Below, piece by piece: positions 24,427 through 35,699 of a stretch of 64,000 bases of DNA. The DNA comes from Thuidium tamariscinum (taxonomy: Eukaryota; Streptophyta; Bryopsida; Hypnales; Thuidiaceae): contig OX344751.2 in assembly GCA_947034885.2 (NCBI GenBank), positions 44,111,082 to 44,175,081 of the forward strand, given 5' to 3'. The stretch's first letter is position 1. Each line of letters opens with the position of its first letter. The translations under genes were made by a program, and so were the position numbers. The notes beneath the pieces were generated by a model. That model made no database searches. It saw nothing but the letters and a program-made list of their open reading frames with translations, and had not been told where the DNA came from.

Positions 24427-25379
24427 TTAAGCCCTAAAGGTTTTTGACTATGTTTCCACCAAAAATGCTCCAAAAATGCCATTTCTAATACAAGTGCAAT
24501 TTTTTTTTTAAAACACATTTTTGACTCATGTAAACATATGATCTTGTAGTAAGGTGGTTTGTAAACATGTAGAAAAAATTTCAGAAATTTCCACTGTGTA
24601 GATTGCAAGATATAAGCATTTGAATTGACAAAAATTGTTTTTTTTATCCCTGCGAAAATCCGGGCAGCTGCACTTCACAAAGTCACATTTGTGTGAAAAA
24701 AATTTCAAAATGGTAGTTACTCTTTAAATTCATACTTCAATGCAAGTTGGTTACATTCTCAAAAAATTTCAAACCATTTGGAATTGTACAACATATAGGA
24801 AAAAATAAGTAAGTAGAAAGAAGTAAAAAATGAGCCAAAATACTAAATTGTGAACATTTTATTCATGGAATTGAAAATTTTCAATCCCAATGGTTAAAAT
24901 GTTGTGATAAACAATCTACACCTTTTGTTTTTATTTTTTTCCAAAAATATGAAAAATTGAATTAAATGAAGAATTTCAAACTTTTTTTGTATTGTAGAGA
25001 TTCTGTAACTAGCTGCAAACTACCCCAAACTCAAAATCTTCATAACTTTTGACTCATTGATCGGAATGGATTGATTCAAAGCTTTAATTTTAGATAAAAA
25101 TCTAATAAACAAATTTCAAATTTTTATTATTTTAAAAAGTAATTTTTAAAGAAGTTTTTTATCCGCCCAGGCTACCCGTCGAGTAAAGAAAACAACATAT
25201 CCTACCATAACTTTTTAACCATGTAGTCAAAAGTTATGAAAATTGTTGGGCCTCAAAGCTACTCCTCGGGCACATGATGTATCAAAATTTCAAAGAAAAA
25301 AAATAAAAACTCCATCCGTAGTGAGCTGCCCAAAAAATTTATGTTCTCAAAAAACGTAGTTTAGGGCTTTAGGGGTTAA
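24427..25379 (+). mobile_element. TTAA family, 0.95 kb type (PB5)
   Basis: The ends are TTAA-GCCCTAAAGG and CTTTAGGGG-TTAA. This is a full-length 953 bp copy of the family's main type, useful as a reference. In order it has 'tttttgactatgtttccacc', 'gtagattgcaagatataagc', 'ggaattgtacaacatatagg', 'gaaaattgttgggcctcaaa' and 'gtgagctgcccaaaaaattt'. It has no coding capacity beyond AT-driven short frames. Confidence 0.8.
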
Positions 25380-25912
25380 TTAGAATCCACAAGTGGTGCC
25401 CTTAATGTAACCCTAAAATGATATTGAAGACATAAAATGTCTTTTGGTTGACTTCTCCTAAGGTGGTTGAATGGAAAAAATACATTTGTTCATCCAATTT
25501 TATTTTATTTATTGAAGTTGCTTGAATACATTTTTAAGGAATAGTATTGCAAATTCTTCCACTTTGGTATCATTGATGTTTCTACTAAAGAAGAAGATGC
25601 TTAATCCGTGGATGACCCTAACTTGAAGTGTATTTTGACGATTTTTTGCTATTTATAGTTGAAGTGAATTCTAGCCATAAAAATAAGTTTTTTTTGAATT
25701 TGAGGTCAACTAGTGAAATGAATCCTATCAAGTATAGTTTCTCCTCCAATTGAAAAATTAGAAAATTTCTAAATTTCAATACTTTATAGCAATATGAACT
25801 TTTGACCTACAACTATAGTTTGACAATTTATTTCTTTTAGTGATACTGCAATTCAACTTCAAAAGTTTGTAACTAATTTCACAAAGGTCCAAAAAATATG
25901 AAACAACTCGTA

Positions 25913-26130
25913 TTAACCCTAGAATGCCACAACAAACCTCAGAGGTCCGATGGATGACAAGGAATTCCCGCATATAGGACAGAAATGGAATCATTCATCC
26001 TTGATTTTAGAAGTGGAAAGTGGAGATCTTCTACAGTTCTTTGACTTCAAATGACTTTTTTTGAATATTGTATTACCAATGATTCCCGTAATTTTAGAAA
26101 TCATGAATTCCACAAGACCCCATGTCCTTC
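25913..26130. mobile_element. Small TTAA-type element, right end lost (S1)
   Basis: It starts TTAA-CCCTAGAATGCC and is colinear with the reverse complement of S2 (26,456-26,675). Shared landmarks are 'atcattcatcc', 'gatcttctacag' and 'caatgattccc'. It breaks off where the next MITE (M6) begins. Just to its left, at about 25,840-25,912, is a piece of an AGGTAG-family MITE interrupted at TTAA, consistent with S1 having inserted into it. Confidence 0.55.
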
Positions 26131-26458
26131 TAAGGTAGGAGCTCCATAAAGCGACCATCTAAGCACTGAAGCTCAATTTGGGGAGGGAAAACATCTTGAA
26201 ATATTTTTTCAATAAATTTTCTTTGAAAGACAAGAGAAAATGACATCCAACCCAAGTTGTTTCATATTTTTTGGATGTTTATGGAATTGGTTATGAAAAT
26301 TTGAAGTTGAAAGCCATAGGACTCTAAAAGTGACCACCACCTAGAACGTACACAATTTGGACATTTTGGAATATTGCAGAAAGCAAAATGTACCTTTGAA
26401 CCATGTTTGGTTTTAACTGCCCTATTAGAGTTCGAGCTTCCTACCTTAACCCCTAAAC
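26131..26458. mobile_element. TA-flanked MITE, AGGTAG-end family (copy M6)
   Basis: The left end is TA-AGGTAGGAGCTCC and the right end GAGCTTCCTACCT-TA. The interior matches M1 and M9. The right TA overlaps the TTAA that opens S2, so the two elements share a border. Confidence 0.7.
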
Positions 26459-26675
26459 GACGAGCCAGTGGCTGGGGAATTGAGAAATTCTAATATTGTG
26501 GGAATCATTGGTTCAAAAAAAATCTAAAAACACACGTTGGAAGTCAAAGCATTGTAGAAGATCTTCCTTTTCCACCCCTAATTCTGAGGATGAATGATTG
26601 CAAGTCTATCCTACATAGAAAGATTCCCTGAAGTTCATAGACCAAAAAATGGCTTGGGCGTTGTTTAAGGGTTAA
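26456..26675. mobile_element. Small TTAA-type element, 220 bp (S2)
   Basis: The ends are TTAA-CCCCTAAACGACG and GTTGTTTAAGGG-TTAA, so the first dozen bases are those of the larger TTAA elements although the interior is different. Such short units sharing only their ends with longer ones are what one expects from several non-autonomous lines served by one transposase. Confidence 0.65.
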
Positions 26676-26829
26676 GGTTAAATGCCCATTACTATTTTTT
26701 TTTTTTGTGATAATTCATTGAAATTTTTTCCAAAGAGTTAAAGCTTCCCCAAATGCAATCAGCACTTAAAAAGGTTGCTTTAAGAGCACACTACCTTGTG
26801 TGGAATATGGAGTCCCATGCAAAAAATTA

Positions 26830-27127
26830 CCGTCATTTGTATGATCCACAGAACATCATGTTGCATTTGTCAACATGGTTGAAATTCTGTCCACTGACAA
26901 TACGCAGGACGGATTTCAAGATCCCCCGGCCAGCGCAGAAGGCATTTGGACAAAAAAATAAGTTGTTATATAATTCCTTCTGAGCCACAGAAGTCAAACG
27001 CTGCAGCTTGTGGGAGCCCCGCTCATGATGGCCTGAACAGAAAAGCTCATGAGCTGAAGGAGACGTGGAGTCATTTACTTTGTTGCACCCTTGCTCAACT
27101 TTTTCCATAGGTAAACTCATGTGTGGT
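26830..27127. other. GC-richer unique patch, function unknown
   Basis: The patch reaches moderate GC near 'gatcccccggccagcgcaga' and 'gtgggagccccgctcatgat'. The 114-codon minus-strand frame across it has no recognisable domain. A related terminus 'ccttatttggacggttttgg' follows in the next element. Confidence 0.3.
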
Positions 27128-27518
27128 GGAAACACCCAAAACCGTCCAAATAAGGAACTCAGCATAGCTGGAGGCATCTTTCTATTAAAATAATATGTTA
27201 CTAATATATTAGTGAGTGAAAATTATGAATATTCAAAAAAAAAAATAGATTTTTTGAATGCTATGTGTAATTTCTATGAATTTCTAAAGTGTTGACTGAT
27301 TTGGCTCCCTAGACCATTGGACCTATTCAATAAATACCCCCAAATTTGAACACTATTAAAATCAGGAGTGAACCAATCACATTATGGTATGTGTCCTTAA
27401 TATGTGTCATTGAATTAGAGTGAATCATTTGGCAAGCACATTAACTGCAATCTAGGGACGATTTTGGATGAGTCTAGGGTCCACTGCAAGGTATAGGGAC
27501 GGTTTTGGGTGATTCTCC
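27128..27518 (-). mobile_element. MITE with CACCCAAAACCGTCC ends (copy 1, reverse)
   Basis: The left end is GGAAACACCCAAAACCGTCC and the right end GGACGGTTTTGGGTGATTCT. The interior matches, in reverse, the copies at 56,937-57,305 and 61,159-61,530, with landmarks 'attcatgattttcactcg', 'gacacaattgaaggacacat' and 'ttgccacatgtgtgattg'. It abuts MITE M7. Confidence 0.6.
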
Positions 27519-27520
27519 TT

Positions 27521-27837
27521 TAGGTAGGGGCAAACACTGCTCATCTAAGAGTTGAAATTGAAGTTTGGGGAGATGAAACTTTTATAAAATGTTATGCAGT
27601 AAATCTTTTTAGAAAGACAAGTGGAATTGTCATCTGACCTAAGTTCTTTCATATTTTTTGAAGCTTTGTGGAATTACATATGAATTTTTGAAGTCAAATC
27701 CACTCATGCTTTAAAATTGTCAAATGCACATTGTTTGTATAGTCCGATAAAGATGAAAAAGCAACATGTACAAGTTCCATGCATTTGAGGAGGTGGGCAA
27801 TTGAAGATCTTAAGTAGGATTTGAGTCTCCTACCTTA
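27521..27837. mobile_element. TA-flanked MITE, AGGTAG-end family (copy M7)
   Basis: The left end is TA-GGTAGGGGC, which has lost one base, and the right end GAGTCTCCTACCT-TA. The interior follows M4 and M9, including an 'acatgtacaagttccatgc' tract. It is about 317 bp. Confidence 0.65.
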
Positions 27838-28193
27838 TGTAATCTTTATTGTTCACATTTGCTAAAAAAAATTTCATTTATACTAAACAATCTTTCTTAC
27901 TCACATTCTAATGACTTTGAAGGGAAGTGATGTTGTCATGTAATAATTAAAATTTTTTTTAGTACTATTGTATGGTTTGATAAGCAAAATAACAATTGCA
28001 AATTTTGAATGGTTTGACTATATTGCTCACAAACCACTACAGAATAAAAGAGGGCATAGCATGAATGAGTTGTGAATTTTCAAAGTATTCTTCTCTAGAG
28101 ATATCAAAAAACAATATCAAATTCTTGTAGACTTTCATGTTTTGATTGAATACATCATGTATTATCAATATGTTTGGTTTAAATATAGATGTA

Positions 28194-29162
28194 TTAACCC
28201 CTAAAGGTTTTTGACTATATTTTCACCAAAAACACTCAAAAACTCCAATTTCTATTACAAGTGCAAACTTTTAGAAAGGAACACTTTTTGACACATGTTA
28301 CCGCAGGATCTTGTAGTAAGATGGTTTGAAAAGATGTGGAAATTTCTTTTAGAAATTTTCACCATGTAAAATGCAAAATATTAACATTTGAATTAACAAA
28401 AATCCTTTTTTTATCCCTACAAAAACTTGGGTAGCAATACTTCACAAGGTCACATTTGTATGAAAAAATGTTCAAAATGGTGATTACTCTTTGAATTCAT
28501 TCTTCAATGCAAGTTGATTACATGCTCAAAAAAATTCAAATCATGTGGAATTGTACTATACAACATATAGGAAAAAAAATAGTAAGTAAAAAGAAGTAGA
28601 AAATGCTTCAAAATACTAAATTGTGAACAATTTATTTATGCAAATGAAAAATGCCAATCCCAGTGGTTGTAATATTTTAATAAACTATTTTCACCTAATT
28701 TTTCAAATTTTTTCAAATATTTTAAAAATTAAATTAAATTAAGAATTTCGAACTTTTTTCTAGAGTAGAGATTCTATAACTACCTACAAACTACCCCAAT
28801 CTAAAACTCTTCATAACTTTTGGCTCATTGATTAGAATGGAATGATTCAAAGCTTTCCACTTAGACAAAAATCTAATAAACCAATTTCAAATTTTTATTT
28901 CTTAATAAAATGTTTTTTTTAAGAATTTTTCTTAGCTACCCGAGCTGCCGAAAGATCAAAGAAAATCACCTATCATGCAATAATCTTTTAACCCTATCAT
29001 CAAAAGTTATGAAAATTGTTTGCCCTTAAAGGTACTCCTCAAACACATGTTGTGTGAAAATTTCAAAGAAAAATAAATAAATAAATAAAACTCCATTCAC
29101 AATGAGCTGCCTAAAGTTGCTATGTATCCTAGAAAAACGTAGTTTGGTCCTTTAAGGGTTAA
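28194..29162 (+). mobile_element. TTAA family, 0.95 kb type (PB6)
   Basis: The ends are TTAA-CCCCTAAAGG and CCTTTAAGGG-TTAA. It is full length at 969 bp and colinear with PB5 and PB9. No open frame of interest is present. Confidence 0.8.
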
Positions 29163-29479
29163 ATTTTACAAAGTGTTAGTAATGAGGGTATATACTTTAA
29201 TGTGAAAGTATGGTTTTTGAAGCCTATTTAAATCAAAATATATAATAAATTCAATCAAAATAAACATTTCATCATAGATGAAGGCACCTTCTTCAAGAAA
29301 GTACATTTTGGTAGTATTAGCAACTAAAAAATTTGAATTGAATTGAACATGTAATTACAATGCAAAGTAGAAGCTTCCTAAACCTTGAAATTATTACACA
29401 ATTTGGTTACAAAACCAAAATGTAGAGAATTTACAATCAACCAATTACAATTAAGTAATTAAGAGAATAATTTACTGGC

Positions 29480-29517
29480 ACTTTAAAGGACACTTTCAAT
29501 GGAGGCTTATTTATTAG

Positions 29518-29576
<59 letters not shown>

Positions 29577-31290
29577 TTTGGGTGCTTTCATGGTTTCACC
29601 TTACCAAGTCTCATTCTAATTAAAATGGATGAGGCTCTTTGATATATATTACAAGTACACTACAAACCATAAACATATCCTTAGAGGTGAAGTTACAGTT
29701 GTTGGATATGTTACAGGTTGGTTAGAAACCTTGAGAATATCTTTAACAAGTATAGGTACCTTACTAGTTGTCTCCAAATAGCATCACAACAAAACTAAAG
29801 AGCAATTTGGGGGACACTTTCAATCTAAGTCCACTTGTAAAGGAATGGGTACAGGGACAATTTGGGTTGTTTTTCACTTCACCAAAACTTTGTAATTGAA
29901 GTGGATAAGGCTCTTGGATATGTTACAGATTGGTTACAAACCTTGAAAATATCCTTAACAAGTGTAGGGATCTTACTAGTTGTCTCCAAATAACATCACA
30001 ACAAAACTAAAGAGCAATTTGGGGGACACTTTCAATCAAAGTCCACTTGTAAGGGAATGGGTACACAGACAATTTGGGGTGTTTTTCACCTCACCAAAAC
30101 TTTGTGATTGAAGTGGATAAGGATCTTGGATATGTTACAGGTTGATTACAAACCTTGGAAATATTCTTGATTGGTGTAGATACCTTTCTGGTTGTCTCCA
30201 AATAGCATCACAACAAAACTAAAGAGCGGTTTGGGGGACACTTTCAATCAAAGTCCACTTGTAAAGGAATGGGTACACGGACAATTTTGGATGTTTTCAC
30301 CTCACCAAAACTTTGTGATCAAAATGGATAAGGCTCCTGGATATGTTACAGATTGATTACAAACCTTGAAAATATCCTTGATAGGTATAGGTACCTTATT
30401 GGTTGTCTCCAATTAAATAGCATCACAACAAAACTAGAGAGCAATTTGGGGGACACTTTCAATCAAAGTCCACTTGTAAAAAGGAATGGGTACACGGACA
30501 ATTTGGGGTGTTTTTCATTGCACCAAAACTTCGTGATTAAAATGGATAAGGCTCCTGGATATGTTACAGGTTGATTACAAACCTTGAAAATATCCTTGAT
30601 CAGTGTAGATACGTTTCTGGTTGTCTCCAAATAGCATTACAACAAAACTAAAGAGCAATTTAATTAGGGGACACTTTCAATCAAAGTCTACTTATAAAAG
30701 AATGGGTACACAGACAATTTTGGATATTTTCACCTCACCAAAACTTTGTGATCAAAATGGATAAGACTCTTGGATATGTTACAAGTTGGTTACAAACCTT
30801 GAAAATATCCTTGATAGGTGTAGGTACCTTATTGGTTGTCTCCAATTAAATAGCATCACAACAAAACTAGAAAGCAATTTGGGGGACACTTTCAATCAAA
30901 GTCTACTTGTAAAAAGGAATGGATACATGGACAATTTGGGGTGTTTTTCATCGCACCAAAACTTCGTGATTAAAATGGATAAGGCTCCTGGATATGTTAC
31001 AGGTTGATTACAAACCTTGAAAATATCCTTGATCGGTGTAGATACGTTTCTGGTTGTCTCCAAATAGCATTACAACAAAACTAAAGAACAATTTAGAGGA
31101 CACTTCCAATCAAAGTCTACTTATAAAAAAATGAGTACACAAACAATTTTGGATGTTTTCACCTCACCAAAACTTTGTGATCAAAGTGGATAAGACTCTT
31201 GGATATGTTACAAGTTGGTTACAAACCTTGAAAATATCCTTAATAGGTGGAGGTACCTTGCTGGTTGTCTCCAAATAGCGTTACAATGAA
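29480..31290. repeat. Satellite array, ~211-218 bp unit, with dimeric higher-order repeat
   Basis: The anchor 'ggatatgttaca' recurs at about 29,703, 29,916, 30,128, 30,339, 30,557, 30,772, 30,990 and 31,201, spacings of 211-218 bp. In the right half two unit types alternate: units starting near 30,337 and 30,770 share 'ccaattaaatagcatc' and 'attaaaatgg', while those at 30,555 and 30,988 share 'gatacgtttctgg'. A 430-bp dimer has therefore been duplicated. Two near-identical 73-codon frames (30,353 and 30,786) are by-products of this. The left edge is degenerate and holds a TA microsatellite. Confidence 0.85.
29520..29573. repeat. (TA)n microsatellite
   Basis: About 27 uninterrupted TA dinucleotides lie inside the eroded first unit of the satellite array, where other units read 'aatgggtacac'. 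The length in the real genome may differ because such runs assemble poorly. Confidence 0.9.
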
Positions 31291-31560
31291 ACCGAAGAGC
31301 AAAAACAACCGACCAAACCTTCAAAATTGGGGGCTCAACCAAGCTTTGCAGATGCTGTGGGAGACAAGGTCGAGCAGCTGGGTTGACGTGTCTGGGAGTA
31401 CGTTGAGAAACACAACTGCACCGGTTCTATAGAGCACACCGTCCCGCATTGAAGGGCTTCGGTTTGCAGGACAAACAATGCTCACCTCCGTCTTTGGCTG
31501 CCAACGCAAATTTGTGTTGACTGGAGGTCACATCAGGTTTTAGATGCAAATGTAAGGTAG
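31290..31560. other. GC-rich patch at the array's right edge
   Basis: The satellite stops abruptly and composition jumps (around 'ggagacaaggtcgagcagct' and 'cttcggtttgcaggacaaac'). Overlapping 61-62 codon frames on both strands are not recognisable. A fragment of a former gene or of an unrelated transposon is possible. Confidence 0.3.
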
Positions 31561-31933
31561 TCGACCTCTTTCCGATCAGCCCCCCATTTTTCATAGTCTA
31601 TACTGTTCTATTTCTGAGCATAGGAAGTAGGAGTAACCAGCCCATTATGATGCATTATGAGCCATGATGAACCTATGATCGGAATTAGACATACATATAT
31701 GTCAAGAATAGATTTCAGAAAACGTTGATGAGAAAAATTCATTGTAATTTATTTTTGGGTGGAAAAATATGAAATTTTTTCAAATCTCTCTTAGATATGT
31801 TTCCCCACACAGGAAAAAATGTTCTCCCCACTAAACTTAGCCAGGAGCTATTCTAAATTCCTTAAGTGATCGTAAATGGGTTGTAAGCTTCTAAGAAGCC
31901 ATAGCAATGACACTAAGTTAGGCCTAGTTTGTA

Positions 31934-32320
31934 AGGTTGAAGCACCAAATAATAGACCACGCCTAGTGATCAACGTGAAGGGGTTTAGTGTTTCTAATGA
32001 AGGCTTGAAATGCCTTTTATTTAGGTTGGTACTAAAAAGGTCATGACACATGTTCCAAATTAGTGATCAAGAAAGTAGGAAGTAGTGAGCAAGTGAGTCA
32101 TTCTTGAATGGTTGGAATTAGAAGAGTCTAAACATTGGCTACTGGTCAAGAGTACTTTTGGCTCCCAAAATTCACAATAATTTCAATTTAGGGAATTAAA
32201 TTTTGAAAATTTTAAAACCTCTATATTTCTTATCTTTCTACATGGGAAAAATTTCCACTACAAATTGCACACAATTTGCTTGAAAATTGCTTAAATGATT
32301 GGTTACTGGTGCTTCAGCCT
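31934..32320 (-). mobile_element. TA-flanked MITE, AGGTWGARSCACC-end family (copy 2, reverse)
   Basis: The termini are AGGTTGAAGCACCA and TGGTGCTTCAGCCT, with TA at 31,932-31,933 and 32,321-32,322. The interior is the reverse complement of the 20,380 and 60,407 copies ('gtcatgacacatgttcc', 'aagagtctaaacattggct'). It is about 387 bp. Confidence 0.75.
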
Positions 32321-32544
32321 TATTTGGGACTAGATTAAAGGTTGGCCTAAACTTTCAAATGAGATCACTCAATTCCTCCAAATTTGTTGGAGGATCAAGT
32401 ATGAAGTAAAAACAAAGATGTGTCTGATAGATTCTTTCAATATATGCATTTTTTAGACATCACATATAAAGTAAGAATTTGAAAGTATTGAAACTAGATG
32501 GGCCCAAAATTGAGCTATCTAATGGTTCTCATAGAGGCAATAGT

Positions 32545-32906
32545 GAATATTTTAGGCTTCCGAAATATTGTAGGTTCTTAGATTGTGGGAACATTGTGGA
32601 AACTTTGGGAACATTGTGGGGAAATCTAGAAACTTTGCCTTATAAGCAAACTAACGTAGTTGAGACACTACCACATCAAATTATATTTTTAATTATATTT
32701 TGAAATTAATTATTAAATATTTTTAAAACACTTTTTAGAAAAAAAATTTAAAAAAATTTAAAAATTTAAAAATTTTTGAAAAAAGTTTAATTAATTAATT
32801 TTTAAATTAAAAAATCAAACCAATAGGAGTTGGTTCACTATGCAAGGATTAGTTGCAAGGAATAACCTTGAAACAATCTTCTAAAGTGCTGAAAAACCTT
32901 CTAATG
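32545..32906 (-). repeat. CATTAGAT-family MITE (copy 3, reverse, approximate ends)
   Basis: Shared landmarks in reverse are 'gtgggaacattgtggaaact', an AT-rich core, 'aaatcaaaccaataggagtt', and a terminal 'cttctaatg'. The left boundary is uncertain. Confidence 0.4.
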
Positions 32907-32909
32907 TTT

Positions 32910-34054
32910 TACATTATAAATTGAAATTTGTAGTGTTGACTCAAAAAAAGGATCGCAATTAACTAAAATCATGTAAAAAGTGGTGTCAAAAGCTCAAATA
33001 GGAACTATTACACTTGAGTAGCAACTTTGGTTGAAAATATTCTTAAAATGGATGACAAAATTTTCAAGAAGAACACTATGTAGTTATCATATTAATTTGG
33101 AAATTGTGCAAATTTGTGAGACTCACTAACATAATAATTTGTAGTATTTGAAATATAATAGGTTAAAGAATGGTTTATATTATTTTCATACCATCTCAAA
33201 TAGTGTGGTTGTCATCTAATTTTCATCTACATTTATCTATCTTCTATCTACTTTCATCCACTTTTAATCCAAATTTCATACATTAGGATTTACGATGAGA
33301 TACTAGAGGCAAAGCATAATTTCATCTATTTTCATCCAATTTTCATCTAAAAATTCACTCTAATTATACCAACTTCATTCAACATTGATCCAAATTAGTG
33401 TACAAGGTTTGTGTACAATTCAAAGTCTTGCACTAATTCATTTGAATATGGAAAAAATAAATTGTACTTGAGGCAATTGAAAAAATCACTTACACTTTCA
33501 TTTAAAAAATTTTAAGAATTTTTAAGAAATGCATTTACCCCAAAGTACTCAAATGATTACAATAAAGTCATTGCAAAAATAAAGAAGAGAAAATAGAGAA
33601 AAAACAAAAAACAATTTGAATGTTTTGGATATAATTGGGTGAGTATTTGAGTCTATTTTCAGCCAAATTAGTTGATAGATAGAAAATATCCTCAAAACAA
33701 TGGCAAAAGGTGGAGATTCTATAGGTATACTATGATTTTCTACTCTATGTCATCAAGATTAAATGAAAAACACAAATGTGTTTATCAAATATTTCTTATT
33801 AAAGTAATTAATGTAACCCGAATAGACAAATATTCTAAAATCATATGAATAAGGCTTTAGTGATGCATTTGACTATGACTAGGGCAAGATCTCTATTACT
33901 TGATTTTGTGAATCTCACACAAGATCAAGTAATGTCATCAAGTAAGGATTTAGATTTTTTACCAAATCTCCCATTTTTGAGAAGAAGAAAAAACCCATTG
34001 TTATTCACCATGGATGGTAGTAATAATAGAAGGGAAGTCTGATTTGTAGGCTGT
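32910..34054. other. Gene-free AT-rich interval
   Basis: A loose 'ttcatc' reiteration is visible at about 33,210-33,380 and nothing else. No RNA gene or protein gene is supported. Confidence 0.35.
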
Positions 34055-34102
34055 CTTTTGAGTGGATAGTGAGGGACAACTCCCTCACCATCCACTCAAA
34101 AG
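34055..34102. repeat. 48-bp near-perfect hairpin
   Basis: CTTTTGAGTGGATAGTGAGG and CCTCACCATCCACTCAAAAG are complements with one mismatch around a six-to-eight base loop. It may be the meeting point of two inverted repeats or a minimal MITE. It is too short in the loop for a typical plant microRNA precursor. Confidence 0.6.
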
Positions 34103-34319
34103 CCCCCCACTTGAATTTTTTTTAAATTTTTAGTTTTTATTAATACACCCCTTCAAAAAAAAAATTTAATTTAAAAAAAATTCCCCCCCAGTGTTTACAA
34201 AAATAAATAATTCACAAGTACAATTTGAATTAATTAAGTGATTTAAATTTGAATTAAATTAATTTTGGTAACCCCCCTCCAACCATACTTATATTTCTTA
34301 GACCAACTTGGAAAGGCAA

Positions 34320-34520
34320 ACAATATGGGTTATATATTTTGTATCCATATATTGTATATCATATCCACTATCTTGTATAATATATCTCATATATAATATA
34401 CCGTATTAGTATTAGTATCCATATATGTATCAATATCCATATCAGTATGCTACAAGATCCAATGGCCAAGACCGTTTCCAATCAACGGTGGATATTTTTT
34501 GAAGATCAACGACATTTGAG
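34320..34520. repeat. Dispersed element with degenerate TATCCR hexamer tract (copy 2)
   Basis: It begins near 'aacaatatgggttatatatt', continues with hexamers such as TATCCA and TATCAG to about 34,450, then 'gatccaatggcc' and 'gatcaacg'. It is the same layout as at 2,500. Confidence 0.5.
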
Positions 34521-34879
34521 AAGGGAGAAAAAAAATTTCTTCAAAGAGATCAACGGCTCCTGGTTTTTCGGAAGGTGTGTGTGTGCTAATGCAACATTCC
34601 TGTAATCACAGGAGATAGTCTTACAACACCAGCCAATAAAGGTATAAGAATATGGTTTCTAAAAAATCCACAAAGACACTAACTTGGTGCCAATATAGAG
34701 TTACGAACTTGTGCTCTTGCATAGCAACTTAATCGCTTAAGACTTGAGCACTTTTCTATTAGTGATTGCAATTCGGAATCTTTGAATTTTAATTTGGAAC
34801 AACAAACTTTTGAATTAACTATGAGAGGTTGAGAAATAAAGAGTTACTAGTAAGTTCCTAGCACCTCAATCCTTTTTAA

Positions 34880-35300
34880 ATTTTTTGCATATTTTTTCTT
34901 ATACTTTTATTCCTATGTATATAGATATATACATCCCTCAATATCATCAAAATCATATAAAAAATGCACTGGTGTTTCAAAAGTCAAACATATTATTACA
35001 TACGTCCAACGAGGTAAAGAAATTGCATTTTCACACCCTGGGTCCACAAATAACTTACCAGATGCCTCAAATGAGACTTGCGTGGCCGTTGACTGGCACG
35101 TGAGGATCCTGCGACGGAAGTCTCCTCCCCCCAAGAAAGCAGCGCTGGAGAGACTTCCCCTCCGAAGTCTTCCGCGTTTTGTCTTCTCTTGCTCTTTGGA
35201 GGCTTCCTGGCTTTGCAGTCGGCAGTGCCTCAGTGTTGGCCACGCCTTTCCTTCCGAAGGAACCTCTTTGTAAAAAATCTAACTGAAAGCATCTGCCCAC
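34880..35300. other. Interval with a GC-rich patch of unknown origin
   Basis: From about 35,080 to 35,270 composition rises sharply ('gtggccgttgactggcacgt', 'ggagagacttcccctccgaa'). Short inverted matches around 'gaagtct' occur within it. The 63-80 codon frames on both strands cover the same bases and are not recognisable. Confidence 0.3.
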
Positions 35301-35413
35301 TTGTTCCAAAAATATAAGAACAAAAATATGATAAAAATCCAGAATAAAGAAATGTGTTTTTGTTTGTTTTTAAAATAATTTTGGAGAAGTGGGTAGATAT
35401 TTCCACTTATGCA

Positions 35414-35692
35414 AGACTTGGGCGATACTTGGGTGATCCTTGAATGATACTTGGGTGATCCTTGAATGATACTTGGGTGATCCTTGAATGATACTTGGGT
35501 GATACTTTGAATGATACTTGGGTGATACTCGAATGATACTTGGGTGATACTTGAATGATACTCGGATGATACTTGAATGATACTTGGGTGATACTTGGAT
35601 GATACTTGAATGATACTTGGGTGATACTTGAATGATACTTGGGGGATGCTTGGGGGATACTTGGGGTGATACTTGGGCAACACTTGGGTGGT
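35414..35692. repeat. Minisatellite of GATACTTGGGT-like units
   Basis: About 23 tandem copies of a 12-bp unit (GATACTTGGGTG, GATACTTGAAT and variants such as GATCCTTGAAT) form a ~24-bp alternating pattern. On the minus strand it reads as serine/isoleucine/glutamine/valine repeats in two frames. These are artefacts of the tandem structure and not evidence for a protein. Confidence 0.9.
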
Positions 35693-35699
35693 AATCCCT

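Noticed and set aside
30353..31007. Pair of near-identical 73-codon frames
   Set aside because: They are spaced by the 430-bp satellite dimer and exist only because the units are tandem copies.
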